From TMED88 sp964515335 (lineage in GTDB: Bacteria > Myxococcota_A > UBA9160 > UBA4427): a stretch of DNA of 64,000 nucleotides. The stretch lies in assembly GCA_964515335.1 (NCBI GenBank), contig CAZETS010000011.1, positions 20,671-84,670 on the forward strand. The letters run 5' to 3'. The position numbers and the translations under genes are program-made. Shown in pieces: positions 44,093 through 52,652 of this stretch (position 1 is its first letter; every line of letters starts with the position of its first letter). The notes beneath the pieces were generated by a model. It saw nothing but the letters and a program-made list of their open reading frames with translations. It ran no database searches and was not told the origin of the DNA.

Positions 44093-44632
44093 CTACTCGC
44101 CGAGCAGCTTCTCGACCACCGCTTCGAACGCCTCGTCGGCGAGCGCCACCATTTCGTCGTCGGTCCGGTCCTGGATCGGATGCGGGACGTAGACCGCCGC
44201 CGGGTCGGCGCCGAGCGCCTCGGCCTGGCGCAGCGCGCCGTCCTCGAACACCTGGCTCGCGATGAAGACACCCGGCACGCCGAGCGCCTCGAGGTTCACC
44301 GTGTCGTGCACACTGCACGACGTGCAGCTGCCTCAATCCGCCAGCGCCTCCACGACGGCCGCGCACTCTTCCGCGATCCGGCGGCGCACGTCCACGGGGG
44401 CGGGCTTCGTGAAGGTCGGCTTCTGGTAGCGGCGTACGCGTGCGCCGCGCTCGCTGAAGCGCTCCTCCAGCCGATCGAGGAACACGTCGCCGCGCGCCTT
44501 CGAGATGTCGAGCAGACCCAGCTCGAGGCCTTCGAGCTGCTGCGGTCGCGGCAGCCGCTCGCGCAGCGCCGGCGATCGCTCGGCGGTGGGATCGAGCACG
44601 ACGGCGCCTCTCCCGCTCGTGGACTCGCTCAT
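44093..44632 (-). CDS. UGSC-family selenoprotein with in-frame TGA (Sec100)
   Basis: The frame starts at ATG 44632 with a strong AGGAGGT site and reaches TGA at 44335-44333, then continues for 79 well-biased codons to the real stop at 44093-44095. The TGA is followed by Gly-Ser-Cys, the exact motif for which the UGSC family is named, where U is selenocysteine. The full product has 179 residues with redox site Sec100-Gly-Ser-Cys103 and Cys106 nearby. A perfect hairpin 11 nt after TGA (44321-44303) can serve as SECIS. Without Sec insertion a 99-residue fragment would result. The start overlaps the partner's stop (ATGA). Function of the family is unknown; a thioredoxin-like redox role is inferred. 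No Sec machinery lies in the window. Confidence 0.9.
44303..44321 (-). promoter_or_regulatory. Candidate bacterial SECIS hairpin
   Basis: In the mRNA, GUCGUGCA pairs perfectly with UGCACGAC around a GUG loop. The stem begins 11 nt after the UGA and the loop 19 nt after it, inside the 16-37 nt window described for bacterial SECIS elements, with G as first loop base. It is also coding sequence. An alternative 6-bp stem CUGCAC/GUGCAG overlaps it. Confidence 0.7.
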
Positions 44633-46077
44633 GGACGGACCTCCTGCACGACGGGCTGGCTGCCCATCTCGCCGGTCACCCAGCCGCCGATCATGGCCGA
44701 GAACAGGCCCGCCTCGCCGCCGCAGTGGACGACGAGGATACCGCCGGGCCGGAACTTCGGCAGAGCCTCGGCGGGCGCTTTCTCGGGAATGCCCTCGGCG
44801 ATGCCGCCGGCCCCGCGCACGAGCTCGGCCTTGGGGATCACCAGCAGCTCGTGGAGCCGCTCGACGAGCTGCTGCTTGCTCCAGCCCGCCTCGGCGAAGA
44901 CGCGTGCGTGCTCGGGCCCGACCGCCAGCAGGCAGTCGAAGGCCAGCACCGCCTTGGGATGGTGGAGGCTTCGCAGGTTGACCGCATAGGTGCGCGCCAG
45001 CGATTCCGGGTCGCGCGCGAGCTGATCGACGATCGTGCGCGGGCCCTCGCCCGGAAACAGCGTGACCGTGCTCTGGCCCGGCTCGGCGCCGAGATCGCTC
45101 GAGAGCGGCGTCCAGGGCGAGCCTTCCTCGTCCTCGGCGAAGCAGAAGCCCACCTTGCCGGGATTGCCGAAGGTCGCGCGATCGACCTCCCCCGGGCGCC
45201 CGCCGCCGACGTTGCGCACCACGAGCTGAAGCGCGCGACCGATCGTCGAGTTGGCGCGATTGCCCTGCCCGAAGACGTTGCGGCCCGAGTTCATGCCGAT
45301 CGCGCGGCGAATGGGACCGTTCACGACCACCACCGGCCCGGATGTCATCGTGGTGGCCAGCAGACCGTGGATGTTGAAGGCGTCGGTGCACGCGGCCTCG
45401 ACGGCGGCCAATACCACCGGAAGGTACTCGGGCCGGCAACCGGCCATCACCGCGTTGATCGCGACCTTCTCGACCGTGCACGGCGCGAGGTCGGGAGGCA
45501 CGGTCGCGACCACCTCGTCCGGGCGGCGGCTGGTGCCCTCGAGCATGGCGAGCACCCGCCGCTCGGTGGGCGGCACGACCGGCAGACCGTCCGTCCAGCC
45601 GCGCTCGAAGAGCGCCTCGACCTCGTCCTCACCGTCACCCAACGCGACCCGGCGGGCCGAGAGGCCGCTCTGCCCGAAGCGGATCGCCAGCTCGGGCGCG
45701 ACATCGGGATCGACCGAGCGCGAGCCGCAGCCCGGCCGCAGCCCGGGCAGACCCGGCCCGAGCTCCGAGCGGCCCGTCAGCGTCTCCCAGTCGCCCCGGT
45801 GCCAGCCGATCGCGCGCGCCACCTCGACACCGTCCTCGACGCGAAGCAGCGTGGGCACGACCTCGACGTCGTGACGAAACGAGATCTCGAGCGCGGTGTC
45901 GTCGACGGGCTCGAGCGCCTCGGGAAAGGCGGGGTCGTCCTGGACGTACACGGTGAGCGGCTCGGACTTGGCGAGCTCGATCAGCACCGGCACGACGAGC
46001 CCGCAGGTGGGGCAGTCCCGCTTCACGAAGGCGACGAGACCCGAAGGCAGGGGGGGACGCGAGGCGGCATGGCTCAT
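44629..46077 (-). CDS. Thioredoxin-fold fusion protein coupled to the UGSC selenoprotein
   Basis: A 482-residue soluble protein. Residues 10-110 look like a thioredoxin domain: VAFVKRDCPTCGLVVPVL with Cys22-Pro-Thr-Cys25, a VVPTLLRVEDG cis-proline segment and a GWHRGDWETL end. Residues 145-480 are a second domain rich in Gly and Asn (GWTDGLPVVPPTERRVLAM, AINAVMAGCRPEYLPVVLAA, GRNVFGQGNRANSTIGRALQ) that I do not recognise. Its TGA overlaps the selenoprotein ATG, so the two are translated together. Likely role: electron delivery to, or substrate handling with, the selenoprotein; this is inference. Confidence 0.85.
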   Translation of the reverse strand: MSHAASRPPLPSGLVAFVKRDCPTCGLVVPVLIELAKSEPLTVYVQDDPAFPEALEPVDDTALEISFRHDVEVVPTLLRVEDGVEVARAIGWHRGDWETLTGRSELGPGLPGLRPGCGSRSVDPDVAPELAIRFGQSGLSARRVALGDGEDEVEALFERGWTDGLPVVPPTERRVLAMLEGTSRRPDEVVATVPPDLAPCTVEKVAINAVMAGCRPEYLPVVLAAVEAACTDAFNIHGLLATTMTSGPVVVVNGPIRRAIGMNSGRNVFGQGNRANSTIGRALQLVVRNVGGGRPGEVDRATFGNPGKVGFCFAEDEEGSPWTPLSSDLGAEPGQSTVTLFPGEGPRTIVDQLARDPESLARTYAVNLRSLHHPKAVLAFDCLLAVGPEHARVFAEAGWSKQQLVERLHELLVIPKAELVRGAGGIAEGIPEKAPAEALPKFRPGGILVVHCGGEAGLFSAMIGGWVTGEMGSQPVVQEVRP

Positions 46078-46135
46078 GGTCTGGGCTCCCGGACTCGATG
46101 CTACCGCACCGCCCCCGGCATGTTCGTACGAGCTC

Positions 46136-46169
46136 GCGGCCGGGCTGTCCGGCCAAACGGCCCGGCCGC
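46136..46169. other. Perfect 10-bp hairpin in a divergent promoter region
   Basis: GCGGCCGGGC (46136-46145) and GCCCGGCCGC (46160-46169) are exact complements around 14 nt. It lies in the 233-bp gap between the redox pair (minus) and the VOC gene (plus); could be an operator or leader structure. Confidence 0.45.
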
Positions 46170-46310
46170 ATCGATTCGGCGCGTCTCACCACCACGCAGG
46201 GCGCGTTGCCCGCGCACACGGGCCGGGCGCCGGCACGCTTGGCGCTCGACAGCCGATGAATTACGATCGCTGACCCGCGCCCGTTGGGGGCCCGTCGACC
46301 GGGAGGGACG

Positions 46311-46862
46311 ATGGCCGAAAGCTGCGATCTGCGCTCGAAGAGCCTCCACCACGTCGCCTACGCGACGCGCGATCCCGAAGCCACCTACGCGTTCTACACC
46401 GGCAAGCTCGGTCTCCCGCTCGTCCACACCGAGAACCACCTGCAGGGCGACGGCTACTTCCGCCACTTCTTCTTCGACATGGGCAACGGCGACTACCTCG
46501 CCTTCTTCGCGTTCGAGAACGTCGGCGAGAAGGAGTCGTACCGCACCGACGTCTCCACCGGCGCGGGCCTTCCGGTCTGGGTGAACCACATCGCCTTCCG
46601 CCTCGACAGCGAGGCCGAGTTCGACGCCATGATCGGTCGCATGCGCGATCGTGGCATCGAGCAGATGAGCGAGGTCGACCACGGCTGGTGCCGTTCGGTC
46701 TACACCGTCGATCCGAACGGCATCATGGTCGAGTTCTGCGTGACGACCGACGCCGCGGCGTTCGGCCAGGGCGAAGAAGAGGCCCTGCGACTGCTGCGCG
46801 TTCCGCCGGAGCAGCTCTCGGAAGAGACCCGCAAGCAGCCGACCTCGGCCACCCGCGCCTAG
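46311..46862 (+). CDS. VOC-superfamily (glyoxalase/dioxygenase) protein
   Basis: A 183-residue metalloprotein with two beta-alpha-beta-beta-beta modules. Likely ligands are His24 in LHHVAYATRD, His near residue 92 in VNHIAFRLD, and Glu near 141 in GIMVEFC. The overall pattern, with GWCRSVYTVDPNG, resembles extradiol-dioxygenase-like or fosfomycin-type members rather than glyoxalase I. ATG 46311 has GGGAGGG nearby. The next gene starts 62 bp on. Substrate unknown. Confidence 0.85.
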   Translation: MAESCDLRSKSLHHVAYATRDPEATYAFYTGKLGLPLVHTENHLQGDGYFRHFFFDMGNGDYLAFFAFENVGEKESYRTDVSTGAGLPVWVNHIAFRLDSEAEFDAMIGRMRDRGIEQMSEVDHGWCRSVYTVDPNGIMVEFCVTTDAAAFGQGEEEALRLLRVPPEQLSEETRKQPTSATRA

Positions 46863-46924
46863 GAGCCCGACCCAAGCCTCCGCCAACGCGCCACGCGGCC
46901 ACAAGCCGCGCGCGAACGAGGACC

Positions 46925-47938
46925 ATGCTCGCCGACTTCCTCCAGCTCGTGGCCGGACTGACGATCCTCGTCACGGGGGGCGAGCTGATGGTGCGAGGCG
47001 CCTCCGCGCTCGCCCGCAGCCTGGGCGTCTCGACGCTCGTCATCGGGCTGACCGTCGTGGCGTTCGGCACGAGCGCTCCCGAACTCGCCGTGAACATCGG
47101 CGCCGCGATCGACGACGCCGGCTCGCTGGCGTTCGGCAACATCTTCGGCTCGAACATGGCCAACATCGGGCTGATCATCGGGCTCATCGCCGTCCTGCAG
47201 CCGATCCCGATCCAGACCATCCTGATCCGCCGCGAGCTGCCGATGCTCATCCTGGCCACCAGCGCGGCCCTGGTGATGGCGTTCGATGTCGACCTCGGCG
47301 GTGCGCGCGACGCCTACATGCGGACCGACGGGCTGATCCTGCTGTTGTTCTTCTTCGTGTTCCTCTACTACACGATCGGCGACCTCGTCCGCCGGCGAAC
47401 GGAGGACGCCGACGAAGCCATCGACGTGGGGCCACCGCTGCTCGAGATCCCCGAAGACCAGGGGCTCTCGCCGAAATCGAACGTCGGCCGCGACATCGCG
47501 CTGACCGTCGTCGGTCTCGTCGGACTGGTGGGGGGCGCCAAGCTCACGGTGATGGGCGCGACGGGCCTCGCCCACGCCTTCGCGGTGCCCGAAGTCGTGA
47601 TCGGTCTCACGATGGTTTCGATCGGCACGAGCCTGCCCGAGCTCGCGGCGGCCATCTCCTGCCTGCGCCACGGCAAGGCCGACATGGCGGTCGGCAGCGT
47701 CGTGGGATCGAACATCTTCAACACGCTGCTCGTCGCCGGCGCCACCGCCACCGTCCGCCCGATGGCGATCCCCGCGAGCGGGCACATCGACCTGATCGCG
47801 ATGTGCGGGATGTCGCTGCTGTTCGCACTGACCGCGTTCACCCAGGGCAACAAGATCATCCGCACCGAGGGCGTACTGCTGATGATCACCTACGCGGTCT
47901 ACGTCGTCTGGCGGACCTACACCTACGCGCTGGGCTGA
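46925..47938 (+). CDS. CaCA-family Na+/Ca2+ exchanger-like protein (YrbG type)
   Basis: A 337-residue inner-membrane antiporter with ten predicted helices in two inverted halves. Each half has its alpha-repeat: AFGTSAPELAVNIGAA with GNIFGSNMANIGL, and SIGTSLPELAAAIS with GSVVGSNIFNTLLV. The loop between halves (residues 150-185) is acidic. This is the bacterial YrbG/CaxA exchanger layout. ATG 46925 follows GAGGA. The HupE-like gene begins 2 bp after the stop, so they are co-transcribed. Confidence 0.93.
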   Translation: MLADFLQLVAGLTILVTGGELMVRGASALARSLGVSTLVIGLTVVAFGTSAPELAVNIGAAIDDAGSLAFGNIFGSNMANIGLIIGLIAVLQPIPIQTILIRRELPMLILATSAALVMAFDVDLGGARDAYMRTDGLILLLFFFVFLYYTIGDLVRRRTEDADEAIDVGPPLLEIPEDQGLSPKSNVGRDIALTVVGLVGLVGGAKLTVMGATGLAHAFAVPEVVIGLTMVSIGTSLPELAAAISCLRHGKADMAVGSVVGSNIFNTLLVAGATATVRPMAIPASGHIDLIAMCGMSLLFALTAFTQGNKIIRTEGVLLMITYAVYVVWRTYTYALG

Positions 47939-47940
47939 CC

Positions 47941-48981
47941 ATGGCGTTCGGACTCCGCACACTCCACCGACCGCGAGGCGGCAGGTCGCGACGCTCCGCG
48001 GCGCTCGCCCTCGGCGCGTGCCTGGCAGCCGCCTGGGCGGGCTCGGCCCCGGCCCACCCGCTGGCGCCTGCGCTGCTCGAGCTGGAGCAGTCGGCAGATG
48101 GGCGCGTAGACGTGCACTGGAAGACCTCGCGCCTGCGGCCGCGCGGCGTCGAGCTGACACCACGGCTTCCCGCAGACTGCCGGCGCACCTCGGAGACGCG
48201 AACCGGTGGCGACGAGCAGAGCGTGTCGCTGCGCTGGACCGCCGACTGCGGGGCCCGGGGCCTGGTGGGCCGCGAGGTCGGCATCGACGGCCTCGGTCCG
48301 GTGAGCATCGACGTGCTCCTGCGCGTCGCCCTGCCCGACGGCCGGGTGGTGCGCGAGGTGCTGCGCCGCGGGCGCACGGCGATCACCGTCCCCGCGCGCC
48401 AGACGAAGTCGCAGGTCGGCTGGGGCTACCTCGTGCTGGGCTTCGAGCACATCCTGGGCGGCCTCGACCACCTGCTCTTCGTGCTCGGCCTGATGCTGCT
48501 GGTGTCCGACGCGCGGGCTCTCGTGAAGACCATCACTGCCTTCACGCTGGGCCACAGCCTGACGCTCTCGCTCGCCACCCTCGGCATCGCCCGGGTGCCG
48601 AGCAGCCTCGCCGAGCTGCTGATCGCCGCCTCGATCCTGGTGCTGGCCGTCGAGCTCGCCGCCCCGCGCCGCGAGCACCCCCACCTGCTGCAGCGGCGTC
48701 CCTGGCTGATGGCCTGCACCTTCGGTCTCGTGCACGGGCTCGGGTTCGCGGGCGCGCTGACCGAGGTGGGGCTGCCCCAGGAGGAGATCCCCCTGGCGCT
48801 GTTCGCCTTCAACGTGGGGATCGAGGTCGGTCAGCTCGCGTTCGTCGCCGTCGTCGCCGGACTGGCGTGGGCGGCCTCCCGCCTGGTGACCGACCTGCCC
48901 GCCTGGCTGCGACGCGTGCCCGCCTACGCGATCGGCTCGTGCGCGGCGTTCTGGTGCTTCGAGCGGGCCGCGCAGCTCTGA
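47941..48981 (+). CDS. HupE/UreJ-like membrane protein
   Basis: A 346-residue protein: signal peptide (to about SAPAHP, residue 40), a periplasmic beta domain (45-155), then a six- or seven-helix HupE/UreJ_2 domain with HILGGLDHLLFVLGL, TAFTLGHSLTLSLA, FGLVHGLGFAGAL and FNVGIEVGQ, whose histidines are thought to bind transition metals such as nickel or cobalt. No hydrogenase or urease is nearby. In other genomes this type associates with PpiC and DUF3604 genes, both present about 10 kb away. Confidence 0.9.
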   Translation: MAFGLRTLHRPRGGRSRRSAALALGACLAAAWAGSAPAHPLAPALLELEQSADGRVDVHWKTSRLRPRGVELTPRLPADCRRTSETRTGGDEQSVSLRWTADCGARGLVGREVGIDGLGPVSIDVLLRVALPDGRVVREVLRRGRTAITVPARQTKSQVGWGYLVLGFEHILGGLDHLLFVLGLMLLVSDARALVKTITAFTLGHSLTLSLATLGIARVPSSLAELLIAASILVLAVELAAPRREHPHLLQRRPWLMACTFGLVHGLGFAGALTEVGLPQEEIPLALFAFNVGIEVGQLAFVAVVAGLAWAASRLVTDLPAWLRRVPAYAIGSCAAFWCFERAAQL

Positions 48982-49021
48982 GTCCGCGCGCCGCCGCGCC
49001 CTGCCCCGCCCCTCACGCCCC

Positions 49022-49588
49022 TCACGCCCCCTGCGGCGTGTAGCGGATCAGCACCCGCGAGCCGTCATCCCAGCCCTTCTGGAAGCGCGGCCCCCACTTC
49101 TCCCACTCGTCCGCGTAGCGGCTCGAGAAGCTCTCCATCAGCCTCGCGAACACCTCGGGCCGCGAGTCGAGGGAAGCGCGGGCGAGGAAGGTCGGAGCCT
49201 TGCGGTAGCGGTCGCCCGCCCGCTTGACGGGTCCGAAGTCGCCCACCCAGAGCCGGGCGCTGTCGCGCCCCCGGCGGATGGCCCGGGCCTTCCAGCGGTC
49301 TGCCGCCGTGAAGACGACGACGCCGCCCTCGTCGACGAAGAACCAGACCTCGCCGTGGCAGCGGCTCTCGCTGCCGTCCGGGTGCAGGGGCGACACGTAG
49401 ACGAGCGGGCTCTCGCCCAGCGCGGCGCGGGTCTCCGCGGACAGCTCGAAGCCGCCCTCGGCGCGCAGCCGCCAGGGCCAGAGCGCACCGCCCGCCAGCG
49501 CGCCCGCGCCGATCAGCAGCTGCCGGCGGGTCCAGCGCAGAGCGCTCCGGCTCCTCCCCCTCGCGTCCTCGTTGCCCGTGACATCCAT
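49022..49588 (-). CDS. Tat-exported PNPOx-like flavin reductase-fold protein
   Basis: A 188-residue protein with a twin-arginine signal (WTRRQLLIGAGALAGGAL) and a split-barrel of the pyridoxamine-phosphate-oxidase-like type (LVYVSPLHPDGSESRCHGEVWF, in part; KARAIRRGRDSARLWVGD). Such domains bind FMN or F420, so export of a folded cofactor protein by Tat makes sense. The stop lies beside a duplicated CCTCACGCC, so the last codons come from a small repeat. Activity unknown. Confidence 0.7.
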   Translation of the reverse strand: MDVTGNEDARGRSRSALRWTRRQLLIGAGALAGGALWPWRLRAEGGFELSAETRAALGESPLVYVSPLHPDGSESRCHGEVWFFVDEGGVVVFTAADRWKARAIRRGRDSARLWVGDFGPVKRAGDRYRKAPTFLARASLDSRPEVFARLMESFSSRYADEWEKWGPRFQKGWDDGSRVLIRYTPQGA

Positions 49589-49673
49589 GCGTCCGTCCTC
49601 CTTGCGGCCTCGTCTCTCCGACCGTCGCAGCGGGTGTGCCGGTCGAGCCCGGCATCGCCCCCCGAGACCTCCC

Positions 49674-51212
49674 TCAGGAAAGGCGGCGCCCCAGGCGCGT
49701 GCCCCACAGGAGCTTCATGAACTTCTGCAGGCCGGCGTCGCTCTTGGCGCTGTACGGATAGCGGCTGGCACTCATCCGGCCGCCGCGCCGATCGATGATG
49801 ATCGGCTCCGCGTGGCAGTAGCCGCGCAGCCCCGTCTCGCTGTTCACCTGCCCGACGCCGCTCTCCTTGCGGCCGCCGAAGGGCGCCTCCTGGACGCCGT
49901 AGGTCATCGTCATGTCGTTGACGCAGACGCTGCCGGTCTGCAGGCGTTCGGCGATGCGCGCGCCCTTGCCGGTGTCGCGGGTCCAGACGTTGCCGCCCAG
50001 CCCGTAGGCGCTGTCGTTGGCGAGCGCGATCGCCTCCTCCTCGTTCTGCACCCGCATGACGGGCAGGATCGGGCCGAAGGTCTCCTCGCGCATCAGCCGC
50101 ATGTCGTGGTCGACGTCGGTCACCACGGTGGGCTCGTAGTAGAGGCCGTCGAGGTCCGGGTTGCGACGCCCCCCGGTGAGCACCCGTGCGCCCTTCCGGC
50201 GCGCATCCTCCATGTGCTCCTCGATGATCTCGAGCTGCCGGGGCCAGAAGATCGCCCCCACGTCGAACTCCCCCTCGGCGCCCTGGCGCAGCTGCGAGAC
50301 CCGGTCGACCACTTTCTCGATGAAGTCGTCGGCGAGCGAGTCGACCACGTAGACCCGCTCGGTGCCGCAGCAGTACTGCCCCGTGTTCATGAGGGCCCCG
50401 GCCACCGCGCCGGCGGCCGCGTAGTCGACGTGCGCATCGTCGCAGACGATCATCGCGTCCTTGCCGCCAAGCTCGAGGGTGCACGGGATCAGCTGCTCGG
50501 CGCAGGCCACCGCCACCTTGCGACCCGTCGCGACGCTGCCCGTGAAGGCGATCTTGTCGACGCCCGCACGACACAGGGCGGCGCCGGTCGAACCGTCGCC
50601 GAGCAGCACCTGGAAGAGGCCGTCGGGCAGTCCGGCCTCGGCGAAGAGCTCGCCGGCGAGGCGCCCCGAGAACGGCGTCACCTCCGACGGCTTGAGGATC
50701 ACCGCGTTGCCGGCCATCAGCGCCTGCACGGCCGGGTTCACGGCGAGCACGAACGGGCCGTTCCAGGGGCTGATCACCCCGGCGACGCCGAGCGGCCGGT
50801 ACACGACGCGCAGCTGTTTCATGAAGCGCAGCATGCCGTGCAGCCGCCGCCGCTCGGGCCGCAGGATGCGCTCGGCGTGCTTCGCGTAGAAGTTCAGCGC
50901 GTCGCCGACGGCGAACACCTCCATCTGCAGCGCCTCGGTGCGCGGCTTGCCGGTCTCGCGCATCACCGTGTCGATCACGTCGTCCTGCCGCTCGAGCAGC
51001 ACCTCGAGCACCCGAACCATGTGGCGGGCGCGCTCGGCAACCGGCAGCTCCCCCCAGTCGCGCTGGGCCTTGCGGGCCCGCTCGACGGCCTGCGCACAGT
51101 CGGCCTCGTTGGCGACCTCGATCTGCCCGATCGGCTGCCGATCCACGGGGCTTGCCAGCGACAGCCGGCGCCGCTCGCCGGCGGGGGTTTCGATGGGGGT
51201 GACGATGGCCAT
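49674..51212 (-). CDS. NAD(P)-dependent aldehyde dehydrogenase
   Basis: A 512-residue ALDH. Coenzyme fold: SPWNGPF (149-154 region) and FTGSVATGRK; catalytic Glu247 in TLELGGKDAM and nucleophile Cys281 in NTGQYCCGTER; ETFGPILPVM near 400. The subfamily resembles succinate-semialdehyde/coniferyl-type dehydrogenases with a longer C-terminal tail (SAKSDAGLQKFMKLLWG). ATG 51212 is preferred: GGAG is about 6 bases upstream and homology starts there. It lies divergently beside the CoA-transferase pair and probably oxidises an aldehyde from the same pathway. Confidence 0.94.
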   Translation of the reverse strand: MAIVTPIETPAGERRRLSLASPVDRQPIGQIEVANEADCAQAVERARKAQRDWGELPVAERARHMVRVLEVLLERQDDVIDTVMRETGKPRTEALQMEVFAVGDALNFYAKHAERILRPERRRLHGMLRFMKQLRVVYRPLGVAGVISPWNGPFVLAVNPAVQALMAGNAVILKPSEVTPFSGRLAGELFAEAGLPDGLFQVLLGDGSTGAALCRAGVDKIAFTGSVATGRKVAVACAEQLIPCTLELGGKDAMIVCDDAHVDYAAAGAVAGALMNTGQYCCGTERVYVVDSLADDFIEKVVDRVSQLRQGAEGEFDVGAIFWPRQLEIIEEHMEDARRKGARVLTGGRRNPDLDGLYYEPTVVTDVDHDMRLMREETFGPILPVMRVQNEEEAIALANDSAYGLGGNVWTRDTGKGARIAERLQTGSVCVNDMTMTYGVQEAPFGGRKESGVGQVNSETGLRGYCHAEPIIIDRRGGRMSASRYPYSAKSDAGLQKFMKLLWGTRLGRRLS

Positions 51213-51430
51213 GCGGGTCTCCTCGGGCGGGTCGATCCGGCGCCGCGCAACCCGGACCGTGCAGGCGGTCGCGGCCCGAACGCGAGCCAGGCCGACCAAG
51301 GGTACCCGACTCGTCGGGCGGCCGCGGATCGGGACCGCCGCCCGGGGCTTCGCGCAAGCGCGACTGGCTACACTCGCCGCTCGTTTTCGCGGGGAGCCGC
51401 GCGCCCGGGTCGCGCGGCAGCGGAGGGTGG

Positions 51431-52651
51431 ATGAGCGGCAGCCAGGGAGCGCTGGCGGGCAGACGCGTGCTCGAGATCGGAGGCGCGGCCGGCGCCTACT
51501 GCGGCAAGCTGCTCGCCGACATGGGGGCCGACGTCGTCAAGGTCGAGCGCCCGCGAGGTGACCCCTCCCGCGCGATTCCGCCTTTCTTCGAGGACCGCCC
51601 GGGACCGGACCGGAGCCTCTTCTTCCTCTACATGAACACCAGCAAGCGCGGTGTGACGCTCGACTTCGAACAGCCGTCGGGCCGGAGCCTGCTGCGCCGC
51701 CTGGCCCTGCGCGCCGACATCGTCGTCGAGTCGCTGCCGCCGGGCGCCCTCGACACACAGGGACTCGGCTTCGCCTCGCTGGCCGCCGAGCGCCCGCGCA
51801 TCGTCGTCACCTCGATCACGGGCTTCGGACAGACGGGCCCCCACGCCGACTGGTCGTCGAGCGACCTGGTCGCCGGTGCCATGGGCGGCGCCCTCTACGT
51901 AACCGGCGAGGCCGACGACCCGCCGGTCGCGCTCGCGGGCCAGCAGAACCACCTGATGGCCTGCACGACCGCAGCCGTCAGCAGCCTGATCGCCCTCCGA
52001 CACGCGCAGCGGAGCGGCCGGGGCCAGCACGTCGACATCTCGATCCAGGAGACGACGCTCGCGGTCTCGCACATCTCGGGCGTGGGCAAGTGGCTCGACG
52101 ACGGCATCGTGCCGCGGCGCGTCGGCTCGGCGCTGACCGCCTCGGTGCCCTCGGGCGCCTATCCGTGCCGCGACGGTCGCGTCTACCTGATGGTGAACCG
52201 CCCGGCCCACTGGCGCGCCCTCGCGGCCTGGATCAACGAGGAGACGGGCAACCAGGAGGTGCTCGACCCGATGTTCGAGGGGCCGTCGTCCCGGCGCATC
52301 GAGTACCGGGAGCTGCTCGACATCTTCATCTCGGACATGACGCAGCTGCACAGCGTCGACGAGATCTTCCACGAGGGCCAGCGCCGTCACATCGCCTTCA
52401 CGCCCCTGTGCACGACCGAAGAGGTCGCGCGCGACGCGCATCTCGCCGCGCGCGACTACTTCGTCAGCGTGCCGCACGGAGAATGCGGGCCGCTGCGCAT
52501 GCCGGGCGCCCCGTACCGCCATCAGGCCACGCCCTGGGCGATCCGTCGCCCGGCGCCGCAGCTCGGCGAGCACAACGACGAGGTGTACCGCGGCGAGCTC
52601 GGGATGACGTCGGCCGAGCTCGACAACCTGCGCCACCAGGGGGTGGTGTGA
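51431..52651 (+). CDS. CaiB/BaiF class III CoA-transferase, subunit 1
   Basis: A 406-residue member of the class III CoA-transferases, which move CoA between carboxylic acids. Family features: VLEIGGAAGAYCGKLLADMGADVVKVE at the N-terminus (in part GAYCGKLLADMGADVVKVE), NTSKRGVTLD, and SITGFGQTGPHADW. The ordinary catalytic Asp position (about 160-170) is not obvious, as in heterodimeric types where only one partner is active. The next gene is a homologue starting 1 bp after the stop, suggesting a heteromer. Confidence 0.9.
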   Translation: MSGSQGALAGRRVLEIGGAAGAYCGKLLADMGADVVKVERPRGDPSRAIPPFFEDRPGPDRSLFFLYMNTSKRGVTLDFEQPSGRSLLRRLALRADIVVESLPPGALDTQGLGFASLAAERPRIVVTSITGFGQTGPHADWSSSDLVAGAMGGALYVTGEADDPPVALAGQQNHLMACTTAAVSSLIALRHAQRSGRGQHVDISIQETTLAVSHISGVGKWLDDGIVPRRVGSALTASVPSGAYPCRDGRVYLMVNRPAHWRALAAWINEETGNQEVLDPMFEGPSSRRIEYRELLDIFISDMTQLHSVDEIFHEGQRRHIAFTPLCTTEEVARDAHLAARDYFVSVPHGECGPLRMPGAPYRHQATPWAIRRPAPQLGEHNDEVYRGELGMTSAELDNLRHQGVV

Positions 52652-52652
52652 G

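Noticed and set aside
44333..44335. Nonsense mutation or frameshift instead of Sec codon
   Set aside because: Frame, codon bias and the GSC motif continue uninterrupted after the TGA, and a SECIS-like hairpin is present, so recoding is the better explanation.
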